Shown piece after piece: positions 1-10,425 of a stretch of 64,000 nucleotides of DNA. Below the pieces are notes generated by a model. That model was given only the letters and a program-made list of their open reading frames with translations, had not been told where the DNA came from and did not search any database. A program made the position numbers and the translations under genes. This stretch comes from Monodelphis domestica (Eukaryota > Chordata > Mammalia > Didelphimorphia > Didelphidae), in NCBI RefSeq assembly GCF_027887165.1, contig NC_077230.1, positions 347,247,798 through 347,311,797 on the forward strand. The letters are read 5' to 3'. Position 1 is the stretch's first letter; the number at the start of each line of letters is the position of its first letter.

Positions 1-514
1 GATTAAATGCCTACTATGGTCCAGGTGCTGTCCTACGTTCTGGGGATATAAAGAAAGACAAAAACCAGTCCCTGTTCTCAAGAAGCTTACAATCTAATGA
101 GGGAGAAAACAAGCAGATAAGAAGGAGAGAGAGAAATTGGAGATCAGGAGGCAGGACCGAGACAGGCTTCCTCAGGCTGGGACTTTCACTGAGACTCCAA
201 GGAAGACAGGGAAGAAAAGAGGCAGTTAAGGGGGAAGAGAGCTCCAGGATGGAGGAGCAGCTAGTACCGGTATGTGTTTGAGTCAGAACTTGAATCCAGG
301 TTTACCTGATTTTAAGGTCAAGCCACAATGTCAGGTGGCCCACGATACAAGTTTTTGGCTAGCTACCTATCGCTATTGAGTCATAATGGATATGCAGTCC
401 ACTAAAACTGTTGGTCTCTTTATGACAAACAATTTCAAATTTGCTTTTGCAAACTTTTTAACCTAACTATAAGTTTTACATTTCTCCCTATCCAATTTCA
501 TCATTTAATTTTTA

Positions 515-726
515 TTTTATTTTATTTTTTTAAACCCTTACCTTCCATCTTGGAGTCAATACTGTGTATTGGCTCCAAGGCAGAAGAGTGGTAAGGGCTA
601 GGCAATGGGGGTCAAGTGACTTGCCCAGGGTCACACAGCTGGGAAGTGTCTGAGGCCAGATTTGAACCTAGGACCTCCCATCTCTGAGCCTGGCTCTCAA
701 TCCACTGAGCTACCCAGCTGCCCCCC
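515..726 (-). mobile_element. tRNA-headed SINE, type A
   Basis: Type A, defined here: tRNA-like head GGGGCAGCTGGGTAGCTCAG, middle TGTGTGACCCTGGGCAAGTC, 3' part ending GGTAAGGGTTTAAA plus A-rich tail. This copy is full length and antisense. It is probably a WALLSI/SINE1_MD-like family, but the name needs a library search. A second copy abuts it at 732..938. Confidence 0.9.
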
Positions 727-731
727 CCCTC

Positions 732-938
732 CTTTAATTTTTTAAAAACTCTGACCTTCCCTCTTAGAATCAATACTGTGTATTGGTTCCAAGGCAGAAG
801 AGTGGTAAGGGTAGTCAGTGGGGGTTAAGTGACTTGCCCAGGGTCACACAGCTAGGAAGTGTCTGAGGTCAAATTTGAACCCAGGACCTCCCATCTCTGA
901 GCCTGGCTCTCAATCCACTGAGCCACCCAGCTGCCTCC
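732..938 (-). mobile_element. tRNA-headed SINE, type A
   Basis: Full-length antisense copy directly adjacent to the one at 515..726, more diverged, and followed by the target-like sequence CTCATCCTATAATTTTAG. Confidence 0.88.
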
Positions 939-959
939 TCATCCTATAATTTTAGAAGA

Positions 960-1430
960 TTCAGTCTGATGTTCTATCCCAGCAAGATAGAATCGGGGTT
1001 CTCACTCTGTCATATAATGTGTTAACTATCCTTTCCAATTTTGTGTCATTTATAAATTTGAGAAGCCATTTATCTATGCCTTCATTCCAATTGCTGACAA
1101 AAAATGCCAAGCACAGAAACTGAGACACTTCACTGGAGAATTCCTTCTAAGTTGCCAATGACTCATTAATGATTACTCTTTGAGCCTGGCCATTCCACCA
1201 ATTTGAAATCCATCTAATTATATTCTTGTCCAGCCCTCATCCCTCCAACTTTTCTATAACAATACCATGAGATACTTCATCAAATGCTTTGATAACATTG
1301 TGATAACATAAATTACATATAAACCAACCAACCAGCTTAATATTCCTGTCTGAAAGAGGAAATAAGGCTAATTTGTGATTCCCTGATCTTTGTGAAGGGA
1401 CTATGCTGGTTCTCTGTGGTTGCTGTTCTA
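960..1430 (-). mobile_element. CR1/L3-type LINE fragment with reverse-transcriptase remnant
   Basis: On the minus strand the frame reads KAFDEVSHGIVIEKLEG, the CR1/L3 reverse-transcriptase block (consensus KAFDTVSHDILLxKLE), followed after a break by WTR-like sequence. This is an ancient, frameshifted fossil. Confidence 0.75.
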
Positions 1431-1431
1431 A

Positions 1432-1895
1432 GATGAAGAATAATTGGAAACAAAGTGGATGCCTGTCAACTGGAGAAATGGCTAAAGAAATGACTTTAAC
1501 TGAATGTAATAGAATCTTTGACATCCGAATGAATGACCAAAGGGAAGGATTTAGAGGAACCTGCTAAAACTTCTATGAACTGATTCAGAATGAAATGAGC
1601 AGAACCAGGAGAATGATTTGTAAAGTGACAAAATCTTCACAAAAGAATACATTGTTGAGAACTCTGATTAGTACAATGACCAACTACCATGTCAGAAGCA
1701 GGTGATGGAGCAGGCCTCCCACCTCTTAGTCTAGAAACAACACACTAGAAGTACAGGATGGGGTTGACATTTGCAGAGACAACTAATACAACACATATTT
1801 ATTTTACCTGATTATACTTATTTGTGATAAGGGAGGGCTTTTATTAGAGGAGGTTGTGACAGTAATGGAAAAAAGAAAGAATATTAATGAAACAA
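1432..1895 (+). mobile_element. L1 LINE 3' fragment
   Basis: Contains CAACTGGAGAAATGGCTAAA and AATGAAATGAGCAGAACCAG, the end of marsupial L1 ORF2 and its 3'UTR. Diverged and 5' truncated. Confidence 0.75.
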
Positions 1896-1913
1896 CTTTA
1901 AAAATATGATGAA

Positions 1914-2110
1914 GAGATGCAGCTCGGTAGCCCAGTGGATAGAGTGCCAGGCTTGGAGCTGGTTGGCTTCAGACACTTCCTACCTTGTGACCCCAGACAA
2001 GTCCCTTTACCCCTTTTGCCTAGCCCTTGCCCTTCTGTCTTAGAATTGTTACTAAGATGGAAAGTAAGAAAGCTAAAGGAAGTCCAGAAGGAGAACAGAT
2101 AAGAAGGATA
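1914..2110 (+). mobile_element. tRNA-headed SINE, type A
   Basis: Head GCAGCTCGGTAGCCCAGTGG, 3' part GATGGAAAGTAAGAAAGC; sense orientation, just after the L1 copy. Confidence 0.8.
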
Positions 2111-2999
2111 ATATTGGTACTACCACATTAAACTTTACATATAGAAGTATATATAAAGCTCTAAGAGACTTATGGTTTCAAATCCAATTTTAATTTTCTA
2201 GCCTTCTCTGGATATAAAACCATTACATTTATTTATATTTCCTATTTATAATAAAACATTATAATACATTATAAATATAAGCATGATAATGAACATATGA
2301 TTATAATAAAATTAATTATAATAAAATTTTGTAATACTAAAACGTGTTTAGAAGAGAAAGAAAATCAAGACATTTATCTATCTCTAGTTCTATAATCCTT
2401 GTTCCATTCCCTAGTCTTTCAGATAATGGTCAGCCCTTTCAGAACTAAAGAGGTTTTGTGACTTGTCCAAGGTCACACTGGTTGTAAAGGTCAGAATTGG
2501 GACTGGTCCTCTGCTTTTCTCAGATGCATCTTCAGATGCAGCATACTTTTCACTCCCTATCATTGTCTCTCCTAATAACCCTCCCTAGTGTTATTTCTCC
2601 ATCTCTCTATTTTTTTCTCCTTGTGAACAAACTTAAAACACACTCTTGAAGAGGAGATACATGAGACTCAAGAAAAGGCATCAGAAGGCGATGATATGAG
2701 TAGAAGAAAGGAAAAGGTCATCATTCATTTGTTAGTTTGACTAGCATATATTAATTGCATAGATGTGCTAGGCACTATGCTAGATGCTGGGGATATAGAC
2801 AAAAGAAAAATAGTTCCTGCCCTCAAGAGGCTTACAGTCTGTTGGATTATTAAACCTCTGAGTCTAGAAATCCAACTTATCTTTGGGACTGTGAATGGTA
2901 TGGAAATTAACAATGGAAAAAGCTTTGGGGCCAAAAGACTTAATTATGTTAATTAAGTTATCTCCCTGATCCCAGACCTAAATGAAAGGTTCTAGAAGT

Positions 3000-3300
3000 A
3001 CTGAATCTGGTAGCTGAAAAGGAGACTCTTTAGAAAGAGATCATCTGGTCCAAACTTTGTTTTAGAGAAATGCATTCAGAGAGGGCAAATCAAATGTGAG
3101 AGGTCACAGGGGTCATGGGATCTTAGACTTAGAAACCGAAGGGGCCTTAGAGCCCGGCTTCTTAATTTTAGAAATGAAGAAACTGAATCTGAGATCAGTT
3201 AAGTGACTTGCCTAGGGTCACACATAATAGCAGACCTGGGATTTGAAATCCAAATCCAAGAGTCTTCATTTCCGCATGCTGACTCCCATAGAATTCAAAT
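3000..3300 (+). mobile_element. MIR-like SINE copies
   Basis: Two adjacent partial copies. The second has GAAGAAACTGAATCTGAGAT, AGTGACTTGCCTAGGGTCAC and GATTTGAAATCCAAATC, which is the MIR/CORE-SINE core and 3' part. Confidence 0.65.
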
Positions 3301-3439
3301 CAATGTCATTTGGCTTGAAAACCACCTTTGGCAAAATTTTCTAAAGAAAAGGTTTGGGGGCCTATCTCTGCTTTGAGATGAGGGAAGGAAGGAAGGTTGA
3401 CCTAAGCCAGCCTTTATAATTAGGATCTAAGATTGGTAG

Positions 3440-3684
3440 GTAACTAGAGAGTGCAGTGGAGAGAGCACTGGCCCTAGGGTCAGGAATATCTGAAGTTCAA
3501 ATCCAATCTCAAGTACTTACTAGCTGTGAGAACCTGAACAAGTCACTTAACTCTAGTTGCCTCGGTTTCCTCATCTGTAAAATGCCTTGTAGAAAGAAAT
3601 GGCAAATCATTCCAGTGTCATTGCCAAGAAAACCCCAAAGGGGGTTGTAAAGAGTCAGACAAGATGGAACAACAACAAAAGCTG
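3440..3684 (+). mobile_element. tRNA-headed SINE, type B
   Basis: Type B, defined here: similar tRNA-like head, then CTCATCTGTAAAATG, GAAATGGCAAATCATTCCAG and CCAAGAAAACCCCAAA, ending near AGAGTCAGACAAGATGGAAC and (AAC)n. Full length, sense. Confidence 0.85.
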
Positions 3685-4370
3685 GTAAGGCCATAGGCTA
3701 GAGATAAAAATGTTAAAATACCAAGTTTCTCTCCTTCTTTCTTTGAGAGCTCATATTCCTACCTAACTTGGGACCTTGGAGAACCAGCTCCGATCTTCCC
3801 TCCACTCCACAATCTCCTCAACCTTCACTGGAACTAGCTCGAATGGTTTGGGCCAAATTGTTAAATTTTCAATGTGAGTCTTGGAATACCTTGGAAATTG
3901 ACAAAATGCTACAAATCAGCTCTCAACTGATTGTTTTTGCTGATTTCTACACTTAAGAAAGTGATGAAGAAAATGCTATTAATTATATTTATTTAATACT
4001 ACTAATAAAAATAGAATGATAATAAAATATTATCCATTCAATTTTAAAGTGTGTTATCAGTGCTTTTCCCCCCCAGGAGAGCTGGTTGTTAAACATTGAT
4101 GAGCACACTTCTGATTCAGTCCTTACACATGAATGTGGAATGCTTAGCTCCATGTGATCAGTGTCCTTGGTTCATGGCTCTAAACTTATGTTCCTAACTC
4201 CATTTAAATAGACTGTGGTCCTGTGGCATAACTGACAGTAGGGAAAGGAAGCCAGACAAGAAGTTCTCAGGGAATAACTTGACTAACTAGTAGCCACGAA
4301 AGACAACACAAGGCAAGATTATATAGAATCATGGAAACATCTGGAAGGGTCTTCAGAAATTAATGGGTAC

Positions 4371-4566
4371 AGGGGCAGCTTGGGAGCACAGTGGGTACTG
4401 TGCCAGGCCTAGAGTGGGGGGAGTCTGGGTACAAATCTGGCCTCAGATGCTCCCTAGCTGGGTGATCCTGGGCAAGTCCCTTAACTGCCACTGCCCTTTC
4501 TACTCGTCTGTCTTAAACCTGCTACTAGGACAGGAGAAAAGGGTTTAAAAAAAGAAAAGAAAAGAA
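4371..4566 (+). mobile_element. tRNA-headed SINE, type A
   Basis: Head GGGGCAGCTTGGGAGCACAG; ends AAAAGGGTTTAAAAAAAG with a GAAAA tail. Confidence 0.85.
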
Positions 4567-4574
4567 ACTAGTGC

Positions 4575-4790
4575 GTGAATTGGAAAGAACCCCAGCCCTG
4601 GGATTAGGAGACATGCATTTACTTCCCAACTTTCTGCCAATAATTCATTATGTGACCCCAGGCAAGTCAGTTTCCCTTCCAAGGTCTTAGTTTCTTCATC
4701 ATTGACACGACCTCCTTCACCAGGATGTTGTTAAGAAAGTACCTTGTCAAACTAAAACCCTACAAATAAGGGAGTGATTGTTACTATCCT
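4575..4790 (+). mobile_element. MIR-like SINE
   Basis: Contains TATGTGACCCCAGGCAAGTC and a diverged CTTAGTTTCTTCATC core. Confidence 0.6.
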
Positions 4791-5009
4791 TCAACCTCCT
4801 CATCTTGCAGAAGAGGAAAATGTGCCCCAGAGAAGGGATTTGTCCATTCCAATCAAGAAGCATTTACTCAACCCTGACAGTGTGCCAAACATGAGGGAGA
4901 TACAAGAATAAGAAGAAAGAAAAACAGCTCCTGCCCTCAGGGAGATTACATTCTGGTGGGAAAAGAAACATAAAAAGGTACAGCATCACTGGCAGAGAAA
5001 GGGTTGATC

Positions 5010-5270
5010 CTAATAGCTGACATGAATTTAACGCTTTAAAGGTTTCCCCCAAGTTTTATATCTGCAACCTCCTTTGATCGCTGCAAGCCTCTGGGGTAGG
5101 TGCCAAAGGTATTACTATCTCTACTTCAGAGGAAATTGAGGTTCATGGAAGTTTAGGCAGCCTGCCCAGGTGGCAAGCCCATGAAGCCCATGGTCATACA
5201 GTTAGGAAATATTCGATGCAAGATTTGAACCCAAGCCTCTTTTCATTCTGGGTCAGACTTTTCTACTCCT
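5010..5270 (+). mobile_element. MIR-like SINE
   Basis: Runs from a TTTAAAGGTTTCCCCCAAG-like start through GAGGAAATTGAGGTTCATGG to GCAAGATTTGAACCCAAGCC. Confidence 0.65.
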
Positions 5271-5271
5271 T

Positions 5272-5536
5272 CAATTTGCCTCTTAACTGCCCAGTGGGTT
5301 GTTCAATCTTATCAGTCAGGACTGGCTCTTCTTGACCCCATTTGGGGTTTTCTTGGCAGAGATATTGGAGTGTTTTGCCATTTCTTTCTCCAGCTTGTTT
5401 AAAAGTTAAGAAATTGAGGCAAACAGAGTTAAGTGATATGTCCAGGGTCACACAGTTATGTCGGAAGCTAGATTTGAATTCAGGAAAATGAGTCTTCTGC
5501 ATGACTCCAGGCTCCTTGTGCCGTCTAGCTGCCCAG
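5272..5536 (-). mobile_element. tRNA-headed SINE, type B
   Basis: Antisense: GACCCCATTTGGGGTTTTCT, TGGAGTGTTTTGCCATTTC and, at the other end, CCGTCTAGCTGCCC. Confidence 0.85.
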
Positions 5537-5649
5537 ATCCTTTTCTATTGGACTTCCCTTAACTGTTAAGTGGCTAATTGTATCCCATTCTCTGTGTGTT
5601 TGCTGTCGGCTCTCAGTGTTTGAGAGGGTCCCAGGCAGTATGAGAGTCT

Positions 5650-5830
5650 TAGCGTTCATAGTATCAGAGGTCATAAAGTGCCAACTGTGCATGTTCTATG
5701 TGAGGAAAATTGCCGGAGAAGTTGCGTGACACAAGAGTAGAAAGCGTTGGTGGTGAGATTTGAACAGAGGTCTCCAGACCTCGGAAGCACTGCTCTTTCC
5801 CTTGAGCCATCCTGTTTCCTCTAGGAAAGC
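5650..5830 (+). mobile_element. MIR-like SINE, diverged
   Basis: Weak core, but GGTGAGATTTGAACAGAGGTC and GCACTGCTCTTTCCCTTGAG mark its 3' half. Confidence 0.45.
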
Positions 5831-5861
5831 TTTTTAGAGAAAGGAGGTTTTGAAAGACAGT

Positions 5862-6042
5862 GACAGAGAGGCATCGAGGTGGCTCAATGTCAGGAGTCTC
5901 AGGAGGACTTGGGTTCAAATGTGACCTCAGACACTTCCTGGATATGCCACCTTTGGCCAGTCACTTATCCCCAATTGCCTAGCCCCTGCCATTCTTCTGT
6001 CTTAGAACCCATACTAAGACAGAAGGTAAGGGTTTTTCAACA
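5862..6042 (+). mobile_element. tRNA-headed SINE, type A
   Basis: GAGGACTTGGGTTCAAATGT, ACTTCCTGGATATGCC and AGACAGAAGGTAAGGGTTTT. A short MIR-like piece follows to about 6190. Confidence 0.8.
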
Positions 6043-6204
6043 AGACAGTGGTGGAGTGGAAAGAGCACTGGATTTGAAGATAGAGGATCTGGATTTAAAC
6101 ACTGGCTGTACTCCTTAATACCTGCCTGGTACTGCTCTCTCTGGACCTCATCTCTAAAATGAATCTGGAGTAAATGATTGTTCAGTTCTTTCATTTATGA
6201 TACT

Positions 6205-6440
6205 GGGGCAGCCTGGTGGTGCAGTGGCTAGAGCACAGAGTCTGGAGTCAGGACAACTCTTTCTTCCTGAGTTCAAATCCAGCCTCGGACACTTCCTAGC
6301 TGTGTGACTTAACCCTGTTTGCCTCAGTTTTCTCATCAGAAAAATGAGCTGGAGGAGAAAATGACAAACCATTCCAGCTTCGTTGCCAAGAAAATCTCAA
6401 ATAAGATTACAAAGGGTTGGATAAGAGGAAACAACTGAAG
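6205..6440 (+). mobile_element. tRNA-headed SINE, type B
   Basis: Head GGGGCAGCCTGGTGGTGCAG; middle AAAATGAGCTGGAGGAGAAA; end GGATAAGAGGAAACAACTG. Confidence 0.87.
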
Positions 6441-7299
6441 AACATCAATCCATGACCCAATGTAAAGGAAGCTCCAGTTTAGGGTTAGGACTCACCAGGG
6501 GTTGAAATGTTTAACTGTCAAGGATACACTTCTGAGTTTAGTGTCCTTTATTAACCTTTTCTCCATCCCTTTCTGAAGTCCAGAGAATCAACAAAACAAA
6601 AAACTCAAGCCCTAATCTGTAACATTTGCTGATTTCCAAAGTTTAAATACACATACTGAAAATGTAAGGATTGGATTGGCCCATTTCCTTAGGCATAGAG
6701 AGGTAAACAAACCAACAGGGGTAAATCTGAATGGAGGATGAGGAGAACTGATCTTGGAGGAAAGCCCTAACCTCAAGAGGATCAATGCAGGCTCTCTCCT
6801 GGATCCCATACTGGGTTGGGGAGAAGAGAAGGAGGAAGGAAGAATTTGGAAGGGGCAGGAATTGGAGAGAAGATGGGTAATGAAATTTTAACCTATACTC
6901 CAATTACTGCCTGCCTGCCTGTTCCTTCTTCCCCTCTCTCTCCCTTAATGACAGCACATTCCCAAAGATCTTTTGGCCTCTACTGCTTGGGCTGGGATCC
7001 CGCTGTGCCCCTCTAAAACCACACAACTGAGTGGTCCTGAGGTCTCTGCCTCCCCTTGTCCTATTCACAGATCCCAGAGTGGTCTGGCCAGGGCTGAGGA
7101 CAATGAGATTGTCACTCTCTAAAATATAACACTCAGAATGGGGCACAACTGTGCTTTGACTCCAGGCCATTTTTACCTCCTCTCCCCTTCTGATATTCCC
7201 TGATCCTTCTATGTCCAATCACTTTAGGGTGAATAAACAGATTTAAAATTAACTAGTCCTGGAACAAAAAAAAAGGACCAATAAAAGTTATAAGAAGAG

Positions 7300-7690
7300 C
7301 CCCCATTTCTATAGTTAATGATTGAAAATTTACAAGGTCCTTTTCTTTTGCTATCTCATTTGATTCTCCCACAATGCTGTGGTAGGTCATACTCTATTTT
7401 GCAGATGAGAAACTGAGGTTCAGAGAATTTAGTGTCTAGATTTGTGTCTGAGAAATGTCTGAGGTGGGATTTGATCCCAGGTCTTCCTGACTTTGGGTTC
7501 AATTATTATACTACATTATCACATGAGTTGGGGAGTTTCCTAGAAAAAGAGCTGGAGACCTGACCTGGAATCACCACCACCCTGGTACTTACTATCTGAA
7601 TCTAAGTTTTCTCATCTCTAAGATGGGGATCATCCTAGCATGACCTATCTCAAAGTGTTATGATGAATTTTGCAAATCTTAAAAATTAAC
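7300..7690 (+). mobile_element. MIR-like SINE copies
   Basis: The first copy has TATCTCATTTGATTCTCCCA, GATGAGAAACTGAGGTTCAG and GGGATTTGATCCCAGGTCTT. A second, poorer copy follows to about 7690. Confidence 0.65.
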
Positions 7691-7697
7691 AGATATA

Positions 7698-7905
7698 GAA
7701 GCAGCTAAGTGGTTCAGCAGATAAAGAGCCAAGCCTGGACATGAGATTGGAAGTCCTGGGTTCAAATCGGCCCTCAGACACTGCCTAGCTGTATGACCCT
7801 GGGCAAGTCACTTAACCATAATTGCCTAGCTCTTTTTGCTCTTTTTCCTTTGAACTGATACTAAGTATTGATTCTAAATTAGAAGTTAAGAATTAAGGGA
7901 AAAAA
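7698..7905 (+). mobile_element. tRNA-headed SINE, type A
   Basis: GAAGTCCTGGGTTCAAATCG, CCTGGGCAAGTCACTTAACC and a diverged 3' part ending TTAAGAATTAAGGG. Confidence 0.82.
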
Positions 7906-8599
7906 TTTAATGGACATGTTATGTAATTTAACTATCTCTGTGCCATCTGGGGGAAACTCCACCTACAGGCTTCTGCCTTCCTTGAGTACGGCACCACCTA
8001 GGTCCAGGAGGCGGCCTCTGGAACCAGAGCTCTGGGGCTTTTCATCTCTAGGGTCCCCATTCAGCTCAATAAAGTTCAAAAAACAGTAAAGTTCAATAAA
8101 GCCTGATGTGCTGAAAGCTCAGGGGGAGATACAAAGTTTAACTAAGTGGAATTTGAGATGGGCTTTAAAGGATGAATTCAGACCTCCCTGGGTACTTTGT
8201 ATCTGGTAAATTTATTGTGCATTGTCCTATATTAGAGTTATCTGTGCTTGTGGTTTATTCTGAGCCCTAGGACAGCAGGGATTGCTCCTGATAGAAACTA
8301 TCCCCTTCAGCTCCAAGACAGAGCTCTGCATACAGTAGGTGCTTAATAAATATCTGGTGAATGAATGAATGAATAATGGGGAAACTCGTGAGAAACTAAA
8401 CTGGACAGTTTAAGGGATGAGAAGAAAAACTCAGATAGTATTTAAGTGAAGGTGGGTGAGCTCAAAGGAGGAAAGAATCACTGTGGACTAGAGTTATCCA
8501 AGAAGGCTTCCTGGAAGAGTTGAGCCCTGTGCTGGTCTTGAAGGAGTTGGTAAGGAAGAGGAATGGCTTTCTAAGTGAGAGACTAGTATATGGAATCCT

Positions 8600-8805
8600 G
8601 CCTTAAGTCTCCTTTCCAACCTGTCTTCCAAACAGTAGCCATAGGGATTTACCTAAAGTTCAAGTCTGATCATATCACTCCTTTGCTCAACAAACTCCAG
8701 TAGCTCCCTATTATTTCTAGGTTCAAAATACAAATTCCTCTGATGGGCGCTTGAGGTCCTTTATAACGGGGCTCCAACCTACATGACTTCCCTTCACACA
8801 TTCTA
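8600..8805 (+). mobile_element. L2 LINE 3' fragment
   Basis: Shows the L2 phrase TCTGATCATATCACTCC, then CTCCAGTAGCTCCCTATTA and GGGGCTCCAACCTACATGAC. Confidence 0.75.
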
Positions 8806-8879
8806 TGGTAGAGCCCAGAGGAATCAAACTCACAGCCATCAATGGGTGTTTAATGAATGTTCATCAACTGACTACAGGC

Positions 8880-9600
8880 TGCCTAGAAGGAATGTTGGTG
8901 AGAATTTATAGTTGCCTCCAAGTACTTCTCAGTTGGTCTGTGGAGGTGCTGAGGCAGGTCTGGACAGGTCAAACATTGATGTAATCCCAGGCAAACAGGA
9001 ACATCTAGCTCCCCTACACTAATGTCTGGGGGTGTGGGGGCCACATTTCCTTTCAGGGCTGCAGAATCTCCAGTGGGTGGCTTCAGCATCCCCAATGAGC
9101 CGAAGTGGCCCGGCACCCAGCTGTCCTGGCATCTAGCAGTTTCTAGGGTGCCTTCACTCAGAGTTGGGGACAGACTATATTCCTCAGCCTCTACCCACCA
9201 GGCGTTGGGGGAATTGGGACAGACTCCTGACAGAGGGCAGGGGGAGGGCTGAGGTGGTTTCATCTGGCCTTGCCTGGCCTCTGCCCCTGGGGACCCACAG
9301 CCCCTCTCGAGGACGCGCCAGGGAGACGCCAGGCTGCCCAGCTGGGCGCCTCTCCCCTCTTCAGCGCCAAGGTGACGGATGTTTCTGGGAAAAGGGGCCT
9401 TCCCATGGCTTGCTGGTGGGAATTTCCACCTCTTTCTCCATAACTCTGGTCCAGCCGCCTCCCATCACTTGATGAAATTCTGTCTCCATTTGTTCTTTCA
9501 GTCCCAGAGGACACCAACCTCACCAGTGACAGCGCATAGGCTGCTCCAGTTGGAGATGGAAATCTCACTCCCACTGGCCCCTGGGCCTGGAATATACCAC
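8880..9600. other. Repeat-poor GC-richer island in ARHGEF17 intron 1
   Basis: About 700 bases without recognisable repeats, richer in G+C than its surroundings, and open over 76-126 codons in several frames on both strands. None of the peptides is recognisable. It could be an enhancer or alternative first exon, or simply unique intron sequence. Confidence 0.3.
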
Positions 9601-9610
9601 TTCTATTCCT

Positions 9611-9814
9611 TTTTTTTTTAAACCCTTACCTTCTGTCTTGGAGTCAATACTGTGTATTGGCTCCAAGGCAGAAGAGTGGTAAGGGCTAGGCAGTGGGGGT
9701 CAAGTGACTTGCCCAGGGTCACACAGCTGGGAAGTGTCTGAGGCCAGATTTGAACCTAGGACCTCCCATCTCTAGGCCTGGCTCTCAATCCATTGAGCTA
9801 CCCAGCTGCCCCCC
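9611..9814 (-). mobile_element. tRNA-headed SINE, type A, with target-site duplication
   Basis: Full-length antisense copy. The target TTCTATTCCTTTTTTT occurs before it (from 9601) and after it (from 9815), a duplication of about 16 bases, so this is a comparatively recent insertion. Confidence 0.92.
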
Positions 9815-9834
9815 TTCTATTCCTTTTTTTGACA

Positions 9835-9955
9835 GTTGTGTTCAAGACCTGACTCAGGTGCCATCTCTTCTAAGAAGAATTCCCTGATGTCCTCAGCTAG
9901 AAGTGAGATCCCTCTCACTCCTCTTATATTTTAACTTGTATTATATGGATCTGGA
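9835..9955 (+). mobile_element. L2 LINE 3' end
   Basis: GTGTTCAAGACCTGACTCAG and AAGAATTCCCTGATGTCC resemble the L2 3'UTR. The L2 copy is interrupted by the SINE just upstream. Confidence 0.55.
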
Positions 9956-9959
9956 TCCA

Positions 9960-10150
9960 CAGAGTCAGTATAATGGAAAAGCAGAAAGGATGTCAAAACT
10001 TTAGAGTCAGAAGACCTGAGTTCAAATCCTGTATCTGACATTATCTATGTGACCTGGGGTAAGTCATAGCTTCTCTGAGTCTCAGTTTTCTCATCTGTAA
10101 GATGATAATAATAGCTCTATTCTAAAGTCTTTCTTATGACAATGTTGTGA
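9960..10150 (+). mobile_element. MIR-like SINE
   Basis: GAAGACCTGAGTTCAAATCC, TATGTGACCTGGGGTAAGTC and CAGTTTTCTCATCTGTAAG. Confidence 0.75.
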
Positions 10151-10214
10151 CTGAAGTAAAGCAAATATCAGTATATCCATTTTACAAATGCTATAACTGA
10201 GGCTCAGAGAGAAG

Positions 10215-10425
10215 AACAATATTGTGTTCAAGTCACTTCGTTTTTCTGAGGCTCAGTTTCCCCACCTCTAAAATGGAGATAACAATATTGCAGGCAAGTC
10301 ACTTAATTTCTCTGAGGCTGTTTCCCTATCTCTAAAAGGAGGATAACCATACTATGGGCAAATCACTCCCCTGTCTTTCAATCTTTGTTTTCTCATCTGT
10401 AAAAAAATAGGAATCACATTCTTTA
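10215..10425 (+). repeat. Threefold tandem copy of a MIR-like core
   Basis: Three consecutive segments of about 60-65 bases each contain CAAGTCACTT (or CAAATCACTC) followed by TCTGAGGCTCAGTTTCCC-like and TCTAAAATGGAGATAAC-like sequence. This is an old internal duplication of a SINE core. Confidence 0.6.
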
